Assembly: GCF_021168555.1 (NCBI RefSeq)
Contig: NZ_JAJOZS010000017.1
Location: 1 to 64,000, forward strand
From: Stenotrophomonas sp. MMGLT7
GTDB taxonomy: Bacteria; Pseudomonadota; Gammaproteobacteria; Xanthomonadales; Xanthomonadaceae
Reading direction: 5' to 3'
DNA: 64,000 nt
Shown: positions 55,478 through 62,858 of the stretch, piece by piece
Position numbering within the stretch: the first letter of the stretch is position 1
How the letters are laid out: each line of letters starts with the position of its first letter
Translations under genes and position numbers: made by a program
The notes under the pieces: generated by a model
The model's input: only the letters and a program-made list of their open reading frames with translations
Databases searched by the model: none
What the model was told of the DNA's origin: nothing

Positions 55478-55597
55478 TCAGTGGCGACATAGCCTTGGTA
55501 GTGTTGCGGGGGCAGCAACGATACCGGCTAGGCCAACGGCGCCTGCCGCCAGGCCATAGCGCACAGCGCCGCTGAGCAGATTTCGGTTCAAGTTCAT
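55478..55597 (-). pseudogene. Orphan TBDR signal peptide (detached 5' end of receptor A)
   Basis: This 39-codon frame starts MNLNRNLLSGAVRYGLAAGA, continues VGLAGIVAAPA, then leaves the signal-peptide pattern (TLPRLCRH, stop). The start has GGAGAGAGAGAG just upstream, like receptor B. The break in sense falls at GTTGCTGCCCCCGCAAC, which also lies in the same codon phase at 57302-57318 in receptor A, where the missing end TAFAQ-EAG is found. Joining the two gives a perfect xanthomonad TBDR leader. As it stands it cannot make a receptor. Confidence 0.85.
55503..55519 (-). repeat. Left inversion core (inverted copy)
   Basis: Read on the minus strand: GTTGCTGCCCCCGCAAC, in frame GTT GCT GCC CCC GCA AC of the orphan signal peptide (V-A-A-P-A). 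Arms GTTGC and GCAAC flank an asymmetric 7-bp spacer TGCCCCC, the layout of a tyrosine-recombinase crossover site. Confidence 0.8.
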
Positions 55598-55714
55598 TAC
55601 TCTCTCTCTCCAATCGATGTGGACCAATGCAGTCCGACAAGGGGCCGTAGCTTCTCGCCGGTCATTAGGTGCCAAGGCGAACGCAATCGCGCCCAAAGAC
55701 CCTGGCTGTTTTCG

Positions 55715-55743
55715 ACCTTAGCAATTCCTTAACGAACGTGCAA
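55715..55743 (-). promoter_or_regulatory. Candidate promoter of the orphan signal peptide
   Basis: Minus strand TTGCAC (55743-55738), 17 bp, TAAGGT (55720-55715), about 118 bp before the signal-peptide ATG. In the present orientation transcription from here would run through the orphan leader toward receptor B; after inversion it would run into receptor A. Confidence 0.4.
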
Positions 55744-55788
55744 CAGCGTGTGACCGTTAGGGCGGCGCATTGGCCAAAGCACGACTTG

Positions 55789-55798
55789 GGTGTACACC
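55789..55798. promoter_or_regulatory. Perfect palindrome in the recombinase/leader divergent region
   Basis: GGTGTACACC within TTGGGTGTACACCAA. It lies between the leader promoter (minus) and the recombinase (plus), next to an AT-rich stretch TTTAAAATCAATAAGATAG that could hold the recombinase promoter. A possible operator for a regulator of the switch. Confidence 0.4.
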
Positions 55799-55939
55799 AA
55801 TCCCCGTTAAAAGGCATTTAAAATCAATAAGATAGATTGAGATTGGCGCTTTGGGTCATTGCGGTCGGGCAATTCGCACCCGCGCAGCTTGCGGGTAGCT
55901 TCACGGGTACCTTCACACAGCAGGAAAAAGTTACCCGCC

Positions 55940-57178
55940 ATGCCGCTGACCGAGACCCTGATCCGCAAGACCCGTCCACTGACCAAGCCGCTCAAGCTGT
56001 CGGACGGGGGAGGACTGCATCTGCTAGTGAACGTGAATGGAGGGCGTTGGTGGCGCTTCCGCTACAGGATCGGCGGCAAGGAGAAGATGCTTTCGCTGGG
56101 CGTCTATCCGGACGTGCCTTTGAAGCTTGCACGCCAACGCCGGGATGATGCGCGTCGACTCGTCTCACAGGGCGTCGACCCCAGCATGGAGCGCAGGGCC
56201 CAGAAGGCATCAAGGCATCAAGGAGCGTCGTTCGAAGCCGTGGCCCGGGAATGGCATTGCCAGAAGTCCGCACGATGGAGCGCGGGATACGCTTCGTCCT
56301 TGTCGAAGTGGTTCGAGAAGGATGTTTTTCCCCTGATCGGTCAATTGCCTGTCGAGGAGGTCACTGCACAGCAGTTGCTGGCACTGCTCAGGGCCGTGGA
56401 AGCGCGTGCTGCCGTGAGCACGGCTCACCGTATCGGACAGCTTTGCGGCCAGGTGTTTCGCTATGCAATCGCCACTGGGCGAGCCAAGAGCGATCCTTCC
56501 AGAGATCTGCGCGGCGCCTTGCGCCCAGTCAGAGTGAGTCATCGCGCGGCGATCACCGAACCCGAGCGGGTTGGTGGGCTCTTGCGGGCCATCGACACCT
56601 ATCCGGGGCAATTTGTTACCCGCTGTGCCTTGCAGCTGGCTTGCTTGTTGTTTGTGCGCCCCGGTGAGCTGCGCAAGGCAGAGTGGAAGGAGTTCGACTT
56701 CCTTCGTTCGCAATGGCGCATACCTGCGTGGCGGATGAAGATGAGGACTCAACACACGGTTCCTCTATCCCGACAGGCACTACAGGTGCTGATGGCCTTG
56801 CGACCGCTGACCGGAGATGGCAGGTACGTCTTCCCTTCCATCCGTAGCAGGCTGCGTCCGATGTCGGAAAGCACCCTCAATGCAGCACTGAGGCGGCTTG
56901 ACTATGAAAAGGAAGACATGACGAGTCATGGCTTCCGTGCGATGGCATCGACTCTGCTGCACGAGCAAGGATGGTCTTCAGATGTGATCGAGCGGCAGCT
57001 TGCGCATATCGAGCGCAACAAGATCAAGGCCGCCTACAACCATGCGGGCTATCTCGGCGAGCGGAACAGGATGATGCAGGAATGGGCCGACTACCTTGAT
57101 TGGCTTAGACGCGCTCAGAAGAATGCTGCTCCGTATACCGGGAGCGCCCTGCAGGCCATGTCTCCTCAAGCTGGATAG
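55940..57178 (+). CDS. P4-type tyrosine recombinase (DUF4102 integrase)
   Basis: A 412-residue tyrosine recombinase. The N-terminal DUF4102 arm-binding domain reads LKLSDGGGLHLLVNVNGGRWW and IGGKEKMLSLGVYPDVPLKLA; a core-binding domain follows; the catalytic domain has R240 (VRPGELRKAEW), H330 and R333 (SHGFRAMA), a His near 356 (QLAHIERN) and Y366 (AAYNHAGYL), so the active-site set looks complete. ATG 55940 gives MPLTETLIRK; the earlier frame start at 55859 is less likely. There is no tRNA and no phage gene nearby. Between the inverted cores, it is the obvious enzyme for the switch. Confidence 0.93.
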   Translation: MPLTETLIRKTRPLTKPLKLSDGGGLHLLVNVNGGRWWRFRYRIGGKEKMLSLGVYPDVPLKLARQRRDDARRLVSQGVDPSMERRAQKASRHQGASFEAVAREWHCQKSARWSAGYASSLSKWFEKDVFPLIGQLPVEEVTAQQLLALLRAVEARAAVSTAHRIGQLCGQVFRYAIATGRAKSDPSRDLRGALRPVRVSHRAAITEPERVGGLLRAIDTYPGQFVTRCALQLACLLFVRPGELRKAEWKEFDFLRSQWRIPAWRMKMRTQHTVPLSRQALQVLMALRPLTGDGRYVFPSIRSRLRPMSESTLNAALRRLDYEKEDMTSHGFRAMASTLLHEQGWSSDVIERQLAHIERNKIKAAYNHAGYLGERNRMMQEWADYLDWLRRAQKNAAPYTGSALQAMSPQAG

Positions 57179-57235
57179 ACCACGGGCTAAGGACATAACA
57201 AACCGGCGAAGGGGTTACAGAAAGCATCCTTTCGC

Positions 57236-59875
57236 TTGGGTAAGAGTGTGGGTAACACACCGACTCAGACAGAAAGAAGCTGCATAGATAGGCAACATGC
57301 GGTTGCTGCCCCCGCAACCGCATTCGCGCAGGAAGCAGGCAGCGACCCGACCAATCTTGACCGGATTGAGGTCACTGGATCTCGACTGAAGCGCGCTGAA
57401 GTCGAGGACGCAAATCCCGTAACCGTCATCGACCGCGTTCAGTTGGAGCGCAGTGGTGACCTGTCGGTCGCCGATTTCCTGCGTAATGCCGTGTACAACA
57501 GCTATGGCTCGACCGTACAGGAATCCGGCTCAAGCCTCGGCTCCAGCGCAACAATCAACTTGCGCGGCCTGGGCAGCGCATACACATTGGTGCTGATCGA
57601 CGGTCGCAGGGTCACCAGTTCTCCGGGGCTGGATGGCGCCGCACAGAACATCAACTTCATTCCGACCGCTGCGGTGGAGCGCATCGAGGTTCTCCGCGAG
57701 GGCGCAGGCGCCGTCTACGGCTCGGACGCCATCGGTGGCGTGGTCAACATCATCCTGCGCAAGGATTATGAAGGTGGGCAAGTGAGTCTGGCCTACGACA
57801 ACCCTGAATACGGGCGTGAAGGCCGCCAGGCCTCCGGTGTACTGGGCATCAGTTCGGATCGCGGCAACGTGACCGTGATCGTCGACCATCAGGAACGCGG
57901 CATCATGTACAATCGTGAAATCCGCGATAAGATCCCCGCCGACTGGTGGGCTGACGGCGCCAGTGTGTTTACGTCCTCGGCGAACTTCCTCAGTAGCACC
58001 GGCCGTGGCGTGCTGTCGTATCCAGACGCGGGCATTGTCGACCCGAACAACATCGAAGTGGCACCTGGCGTCTATCGCTTCGACCACGGCGTCACTTCGG
58101 CTTCCGAAGCCTCTCTTGAGCGCGATTCACTGATGGCCAACGGCCATTACCAGCTGACCAACGACATCGAGATGTTCTTCCGTGCCACCAGCGTGGAGAC
58201 GAAGTCCTTCGGCGTCTACGCCTCTGCTCCGGTGGATACCTATCCAACGATAGCCGCGGACAACCCGTACAATCCCTTCGGCGAAGACGGCACGCTCTAC
58301 TACCGCTTCACTCCGCTGGGCACTCGTGACACCACCGTCACTGATCGCCTGCGTGAAATCAACTTCGGCTTCCGCGGCAGCAACGATTGGCTGGGCGGCG
58401 CCGACTGGGAAGTGGCCGTTGGCCATGGTCGCGTGGTTAGCAACTCGATTGGCGAGAACTACGGCAACGGTGCCATCCTGCAGCAGTTGATCGATTCGGG
58501 GGAGTACAACCCCTTTGATCCGAACGATCCCAGCGTCACCGCCGCTGCCCCACTGGTCGGCCACACCGTGTTGATCAACGCCGAGCAACGTGAAGTCAGC
58601 GCCGACGGTCACATCAACTTCTACGACGTGTTCAGTTTGCCAGCTGGTTCCGTGCAGGTGGTGACCGGCTTCGAGTACCGCGACAGCCGCCTGGAAGTGA
58701 ACTATGACGCACAGAGCGTAGCCGGCAACATCTTCGGCTCGGCTGGCGCCAATACTGGTGGTGAGCGCGCCTACAAGGCGGTCTACTTCGAGAGCCTGCT
58801 GCCGCTGCTAAGCAATCTTAACCTCACCGTTGCTGGTCGTTACGACGACTACAACGACTTCGGCAGCAAGTTCTCCCCGCATGTAGGTTTGGAATTCCGT
58901 CCGGTCGACTCGCTGCTGGTCCGCGGTTCGTGGGGCAAGGGCTTCCGTGCACCGACCCTGACCGACCTGTATGGCACGACTGCCACCAGCAACCTGGCGA
59001 TCAGTGCCGATGCCTCGCTGAATCCAGCCTATCCGGGCGGTGACGAGGTGGCGGCTCAGGCTTTGGCGGAATACCAGGCACGGACCGGCGACACGTCCTA
59101 CCAGCCGTATCCCGTCAATCCAACTAGCACCTCCGGCCAGTATCAGTTCCTGCTGGGCTCCAATCCCAATCTGGATGCAGAAGAATCCAAGAGCTGGGGC
59201 CTGGGCGTGGTGTGGAACCCGATCGATAGCCTGTCGCTGGCTTTGGACTACTTCGACGTCAAGCTCGACAACGTGATCACTACGTTGCCAGACGGCGTCA
59301 TCATCCGCAACTATCCGGAACTGGTGACGCGCGGCCCGGACATCATCGCTCCGGACGGCACCGTTTTGCCGGGCGAGATCCGCAACATTGTCGCCACTAC
59401 AGTCAATGCCGATACCCGACGCATCCGAGGCCTGGAGTTCGAAGCCGACTACACCGTCGACACAGACTACGGCCGGTTCCTGTCGCAATTAAGCTGGAGT
59501 CATCGCCTGGAGGACTCGCTGGTTCCGGCAGGCCTGGAGGAGTTGGAACGCAAGGGTGAGTTCGGTCGTCCGGAAGATCGCGGTGCGCTGACTGTCGGCT
59601 GGGGCAAGAGTGACTTCGACATCTCGGCTACGGCCAATTATATCGGCAGCAGTGGCGACTCCTCGGATCGGGACAACTACTTCCCGTCCTGGACCACCGT
59701 CGATCTGCAGTTGCAGTACAAGGCTCCGTGGAATGCCAAGATCACGCTGGGCGTGCGCAACATCGGCAATCGGTTCCCGCCTATTGTTTACGGCGTGGCC
59801 TTCCCGTTCTACGACTACACGCTGTACAACAGTAACGGGCGTACGCCGTACCTGCGCTACGAACAGAACTTCTGA
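57236..59875 (+). CDS. TonB-dependent receptor without signal peptide (receptor A, OFF state)
   Basis: The frame encodes a complete TBDR from the leader end onward: AFAQEAGSDPTNLDRIEVTGSRLKRAEVEDANP (TonB box and plug start), INLRGLGSAYTLVLIDGRR, REGAGAVYGSDAIGGVVNIILRKD, and a barrel ending TPYLRYEQNF with terminal Phe. Upstream of GTTGCTGCCCCCGCAAC (57302) the frame reads only MGKSVGNTPTQTERSCIDRQ from a TTG, not a leader. So the product now could not be exported. Inversion of 55503-57318 would restore a leader in frame. A strong terminator follows the stop. Confidence 0.88.
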   Translation: MGKSVGNTPTQTERSCIDRQHAVAAPATAFAQEAGSDPTNLDRIEVTGSRLKRAEVEDANPVTVIDRVQLERSGDLSVADFLRNAVYNSYGSTVQESGSSLGSSATINLRGLGSAYTLVLIDGRRVTSSPGLDGAAQNINFIPTAAVERIEVLREGAGAVYGSDAIGGVVNIILRKDYEGGQVSLAYDNPEYGREGRQASGVLGISSDRGNVTVIVDHQERGIMYNREIRDKIPADWWADGASVFTSSANFLSSTGRGVLSYPDAGIVDPNNIEVAPGVYRFDHGVTSASEASLERDSLMANGHYQLTNDIEMFFRATSVETKSFGVYASAPVDTYPTIAADNPYNPFGEDGTLYYRFTPLGTRDTTVTDRLREINFGFRGSNDWLGGADWEVAVGHGRVVSNSIGENYGNGAILQQLIDSGEYNPFDPNDPSVTAAAPLVGHTVLINAEQREVSADGHINFYDVFSLPAGSVQVVTGFEYRDSRLEVNYDAQSVAGNIFGSAGANTGGERAYKAVYFESLLPLLSNLNLTVAGRYDDYNDFGSKFSPHVGLEFRPVDSLLVRGSWGKGFRAPTLTDLYGTTATSNLAISADASLNPAYPGGDEVAAQALAEYQARTGDTSYQPYPVNPTSTSGQYQFLLGSNPNLDAEESKSWGLGVVWNPIDSLSLALDYFDVKLDNVITTLPDGVIIRNYPELVTRGPDIIAPDGTVLPGEIRNIVATTVNADTRRIRGLEFEADYTVDTDYGRFLSQLSWSHRLEDSLVPAGLEELERKGEFGRPEDRGALTVGWGKSDFDISATANYIGSSGDSSDRDNYFPSWTTVDLQLQYKAPWNAKITLGVRNIGNRFPPIVYGVAFPFYDYTLYNSNGRTPYLRYEQNF
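57302..57318 (+). repeat. Right inversion core
   Basis: GTTGCTGCCCCCGCAAC in receptor A, in the same reading phase as the left inverted copy at 55503-55519. Flanks differ on both sides (G before and C after here; C before and A after in the left copy), so identity is limited to 17 bp. A small hairpin GTGTGGGTAACACAC lies at 57246-57260 just before it. Confidence 0.8.
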
Positions 59876-59901
59876 TTCCTGGAAGGACGTTTAGGCATCC
59901 A

Positions 59902-59933
59902 GCGGCCCGTACTCTGTACGGGCCGCTTTTTTT
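59902..59933 (+). terminator. Rho-independent terminator of receptor A
   Basis: GCGGCCCGTAC, loop TCT, GTACGGGCCGC, then TTTTTTT. The stem is 11 perfect base pairs. The T-tract plus the next A was the insertion target of the IS element and is duplicated at 61159-61166. Confidence 0.93.
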
Positions 59934-59934
59934 A

Positions 59935-61158
59935 GGTTCTTCACGGATTCCCGGGGAAGGCAGCCTTGATCTTGAGGAAGAAGTAGGCGCTATCGCGATA
60001 GCCGTAGGCCATACGCTTGATGACCTTGATCTTGTTATTGATGCCTTCGAGCCGGCCGGTATGCATGCGCCAGCGCACCCGGCTGAGGATGCCGCGCCAG
60101 TAGGGCCGCAGGCATTTGGCGAAGTGCATCAAGGCCGGGATCTCGCTCTCATAGGCGTGCCGCAGCCATTGCTTCCAAGCGTCCCGCCAAGCCCATGCCG
60201 TGGGTGCATTCCACAGGGCCTTGAGCTGCTCTTTCATCACGTGGACCGTCATCAGGCACTGGTTGGCTTCCAGCACCTCGGCCAGTCGGACCTGATCGGC
60301 GTCCTTCAGGTTCGCCGGGTTGCGTAGCAGCAGCCAGTGCGCGCGCTTGACCACCCGCCGGGCCGGCTTGTCATGGCGCAGTTGATTGGCCGCATCCACC
60401 CGTACCCGGCTGATCACTTCACGGCCGTACTTGGCGATGACGTGGAACAGGTCATATACCACTCGTGCGTTTGGACAGCACTCGCCCACTTCCCGGTCGA
60501 AGGCCGTGTTCATGTCCATGGCCACCGCCTGGATCCGGGCGCAACCGGCCGGCCCCAGGGACTGGAAGAACGGCCGGATGGCCTTGCGGCTACGGCCTTC
60601 GCCGATCCACAGCACCCGCAGGGTGTCGGCATCGAGCACCACCGTCGCGTAGCGATGCCCCTTGTAGAGCGCGAACTCGTCCATGATCAGCCGGGTTGGC
60701 TCAGCCGCGGGCAACGCTTCAAGCTGAGCCTGCAATCGTCGGGCATCAAGCAGGCGCACCGTGCTCCAGTGCAGTTCAAACAGTTTGGCCACGTGAGCAG
60801 TCGGCAGCTTCTGGCACATCCCCGACACCGCCTCGGCCAGCCGTCGGGTCAGGCGCGCGTGGCGCTCCAACCACGCCACCGGCTCCATTCGCGTCCCGCA
60901 CTGCGGGCATAGGACCCGGCGCAGGGTCACCTGCAGGACGACCGGCTTGCCCAGTAGGGGGATATCGCGGATACGACGCTGAATCTGGTGGTCGCCCACT
61001 TGCAGGTCGGCCACACCAAAACCCTCCCAGAACGGGAGGAAGCATTTACCATCTGACATTGGAACGGTGGCTCTCGGTTGGGACGTTTGCTCGCACAAAC
61101 ATCTTCACCGATCCACCGTTCCTTCTGCGAGCGGTTCCACGAACTTCCGTGAAGAACC
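59935..61158. mobile_element. ISL3-type insertion sequence, 1224 bp
   Basis: The ends are perfect 13-bp inverted repeats, GGTTCTTCACGGA (59935-59947) and TCCGTGAAGAACC (61146-61158). An 8-bp direct repeat TTTTTTTA flanks the element at 59927-59934 and 61159-61166, the length expected for ISL3. It carries one transposase on the minus strand. The perfect ends and duplication point to a recent insertion, exactly in the terminator tail of receptor A. Confidence 0.93.
59941..61059 (-). CDS. ISL3 family transposase
   Basis: The 372-residue DDE transposase starts MSDGKCFLPFWEGFGVADLQ and has IRDIPLLGKPVVLQVTLRRVLCPQCGTRM (zinc knuckle), the catalytic Asp in LIMDEFALYKGHRYATVVLD, the second in AMDMNTAF or VVYDLFHVIAKYGREVI, and the late Glu in TGRLEGINNKIKVIKRMAYGYRD. 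Only one CxxC is visible before the RNaseH-like core; many relatives have another Cys pair N-terminal to the RxIRD block, so a short in-frame deletion is possible. A TTG at 61098 would extend it by 13 residues. The stop lies inside the left end of the IS. Confidence 0.9.
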   Translation of the reverse strand: MSDGKCFLPFWEGFGVADLQVGDHQIQRRIRDIPLLGKPVVLQVTLRRVLCPQCGTRMEPVAWLERHARLTRRLAEAVSGMCQKLPTAHVAKLFELHWSTVRLLDARRLQAQLEALPAAEPTRLIMDEFALYKGHRYATVVLDADTLRVLWIGEGRSRKAIRPFFQSLGPAGCARIQAVAMDMNTAFDREVGECCPNARVVYDLFHVIAKYGREVISRVRVDAANQLRHDKPARRVVKRAHWLLLRNPANLKDADQVRLAEVLEANQCLMTVHVMKEQLKALWNAPTAWAWRDAWKQWLRHAYESEIPALMHFAKCLRPYWRGILSRVRWRMHTGRLEGINNKIKVIKRMAYGYRDSAYFFLKIKAAFPGNP

Positions 61159-61168
61159 TTTTTTTATC

Positions 61169-61867
61169 ATGGAGTTGTCCCCCAACAGGCCCCATTCCAC
61201 AATGAACGGACAGTCCGATACCCACGCCGTCATTCATCCCCTTTATGCAGTCCCATTACTGCAAAGCCAGTTTCCCGATTCGGAACGAATGAATGCCGAC
61301 TTGGCACGACTGTTCCTGCAATGGGAAGCCCAAGGCGATATCCATCGCGACAGCACGCTACGCGATACTCAGCATGGCATCTTCGAGAGCGACTTCTACC
61401 TACATCGACGCAAAGAGACACCAGTACGCATGCTGTTCGACTTCATCCATCAAACGCTGCTGAGCTTCATCCAGGGCATCAATCAGTATCCGCCCGAACA
61501 GATGTCCAACCTGGATTTCGACATGCATTCCTGGTTCCACGTAACCCGCAAGGGTGGTTTCCAATGTGCCCATAACCACCCCAACGCCAGTTGGTCGGCG
61601 ATCTACTGCGTGACCCCAGGAGAGCCGGTATCGCCGCTCGGCGGCTCGGTCCGCTTCCATGACCCACGGACCGGTAGCGACATGTATCGCGACCCTGCCA
61701 ATGACCATATGCAAATACCCTATCGGCTCGGCTCCTGGCAACTGAACCACAAGGCAGGGCAACTCATCGGTTTTCCCTCCTACCTCCTTCACGAAGTTCT
61801 CGCCTACGATGGCGAGCAGCCAAGGATCACTGTGGCCCTCAACGCGTGGACCCGCTGGAAGCGCTGA
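61169..61867 (+). CDS. Putative 2OG-Fe(II) oxygenase
   Basis: The 232-residue protein fits the putative 2OG-Fe(II) oxygenase family (TIGR02466-like): DMHSWFHVTRKGGFQCAHNHPNASWSAIYCV with metal-type His, LGGSVRFHDPR, and the C-terminal HKAGQLIGFPSYLLHEVLAYDGEQPRITVALN with the distal His and the 2OG-binding Arg. ATG 61169 lies right after the duplicated T-tract and has no ribosome site; ATG 61202 (MNGQSDTHAV) is an equally good start. First gene of a tight three-gene cluster after receptor A. Confidence 0.82.
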   Translation: MELSPNRPHSTMNGQSDTHAVIHPLYAVPLLQSQFPDSERMNADLARLFLQWEAQGDIHRDSTLRDTQHGIFESDFYLHRRKETPVRMLFDFIHQTLLSFIQGINQYPPEQMSNLDFDMHSWFHVTRKGGFQCAHNHPNASWSAIYCVTPGEPVSPLGGSVRFHDPRTGSDMYRDPANDHMQIPYRLGSWQLNHKAGQLIGFPSYLLHEVLAYDGEQPRITVALNAWTRWKR

Positions 61868-61883
61868 AGACGGTGCACTCCCC

Positions 61884-62858
61884 ATGAAAGAAGCAGCCCA
61901 AGACACAAGCAAAATTCCGCGGGACGATCCGCATGCGTGGTCCAGCCTCTGGCGCGCCGGTGTCCTGCATTCATGCGGCAAAGCGTTTCAAGGCAATTAT
62001 TCCGGGCCACTGCAAGCCTTCTGGCAACAGCGCTTCGATGCGCTCGGAGATGGCGACCGCATGGTCGACATCGGCACTGGCAACGGTGCGATCCCGCTGC
62101 TTGCCAGCCAGAATGCTCGCCGGCGTGGCATCGACTTGGACCTCCACGGCGTGGACATCGCCGACATCGACCCTCCCGCCTGCATATCCGGCGGCCAGGC
62201 GATGTATGCAGGCATCCGCTTCCATCCCAGAACCTCGGCACTATCGCTACCATTCGCCGACGCAAGCGTGCATCTGCTTACATCCCAGTACGCCTTGGAA
62301 TACATGCCTCGCGCGCAAGCCATTCGTGAGGCGCTGCGGGTCATGGGATACGATGGAGCAGCAGCATTCGTACTGCACAGCGACGATTCGATCATTTCCG
62401 CTACGCTGTCGCCGCAGTTACGGGGATTGGATTGGCTGTTCGGACAAAGCGAGTTGCTTGCCCGCACACGGCAACTGATCGCCCATCACACTATGAAGTC
62501 CCAGCCCCCCTCTGCGGATGCAACGATACGCGCCGAATTCGAGTCCGCCATGCGAGAATTCATGAATGTGGTCCACGAGAATCCCTCGACGGACATTCTC
62601 AGGAAGGTCACCGGCCACCTGCGCAACATCCTGTCTTTGGAGCCGGCCGGCGCCATGGCCGCGCTGGATCGCACCGAACGCTCGCTTCGGGACGAACATG
62701 AGCGCCTGCGGCAACTCCAACGCGCCATTCTGACCCAGGAAGACTTCGACCAGTTGGCCGAAGTCTTCGCCTCCACCGGGCGCAGGGTGACGGTCACGCC
62801 CATCGACCATGTCCCTGGAACCTGCATGGGCAGGACGATGATGATCGAACGTGCCTGA
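61884..62858 (+). CDS. Class I SAM-dependent methyltransferase
   Basis: A 324-residue cytosolic methyltransferase with motif I MVDIGTGNGAIPLLA, motif II-like LDLHGVDIAD, and the post-motif region ALSLPFADASVHLLTSQYALEYM. The C-terminal half (from about 180) is helical and charged and may bind the substrate. It starts 16 bp after the oxygenase and overlaps the next gene by 8 bp. The acceptor is unknown. Confidence 0.85.
   Translation: MKEAAQDTSKIPRDDPHAWSSLWRAGVLHSCGKAFQGNYSGPLQAFWQQRFDALGDGDRMVDIGTGNGAIPLLASQNARRRGIDLDLHGVDIADIDPPACISGGQAMYAGIRFHPRTSALSLPFADASVHLLTSQYALEYMPRAQAIREALRVMGYDGAAAFVLHSDDSIISATLSPQLRGLDWLFGQSELLARTRQLIAHHTMKSQPPSADATIRAEFESAMREFMNVVHENPSTDILRKVTGHLRNILSLEPAGAMAALDRTERSLRDEHERLRQLQRAILTQEDFDQLAEVFASTGRRVTVTPIDHVPGTCMGRTMMIERA

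Larger units (their letters stand above)
55503..57318. mobile_element. Candidate invertible segment with recombinase
   Basis: The 1816-bp segment is bounded by inverted 17-bp copies of GTTGCTGCCCCCGCAAC and holds the orphan signal peptide, a shared upstream region (55598-55939) and a tyrosine recombinase. Inversion would give receptor A an ATG at about 57224, a full leader, and 883 residues, and would put the recombinase on the minus strand. Direct support is the exact inverted core and the perfect in-frame repair; actual inversion is inferred. Confidence 0.75.

Noticed and set aside
55416-55640. A 74-codon minus-strand ORF over the orphan signal peptide
   Set aside because: It is in a different frame from the leader and has no leader or domain; the meaningful frame is 55478-55597.
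55940-57178. Prophage or genomic island around the integrase
   Set aside because: No phage structural, replication or cargo genes and no tRNA lie on either side.
55503-57318. Simple integration of a mobile element into receptor A (attL/attR)
   Set aside because: Integration would leave direct repeats with the 5' part of the gene still on the plus strand. Here the repeats are inverted and the 5' part is on the minus strand, so inversion fits better.
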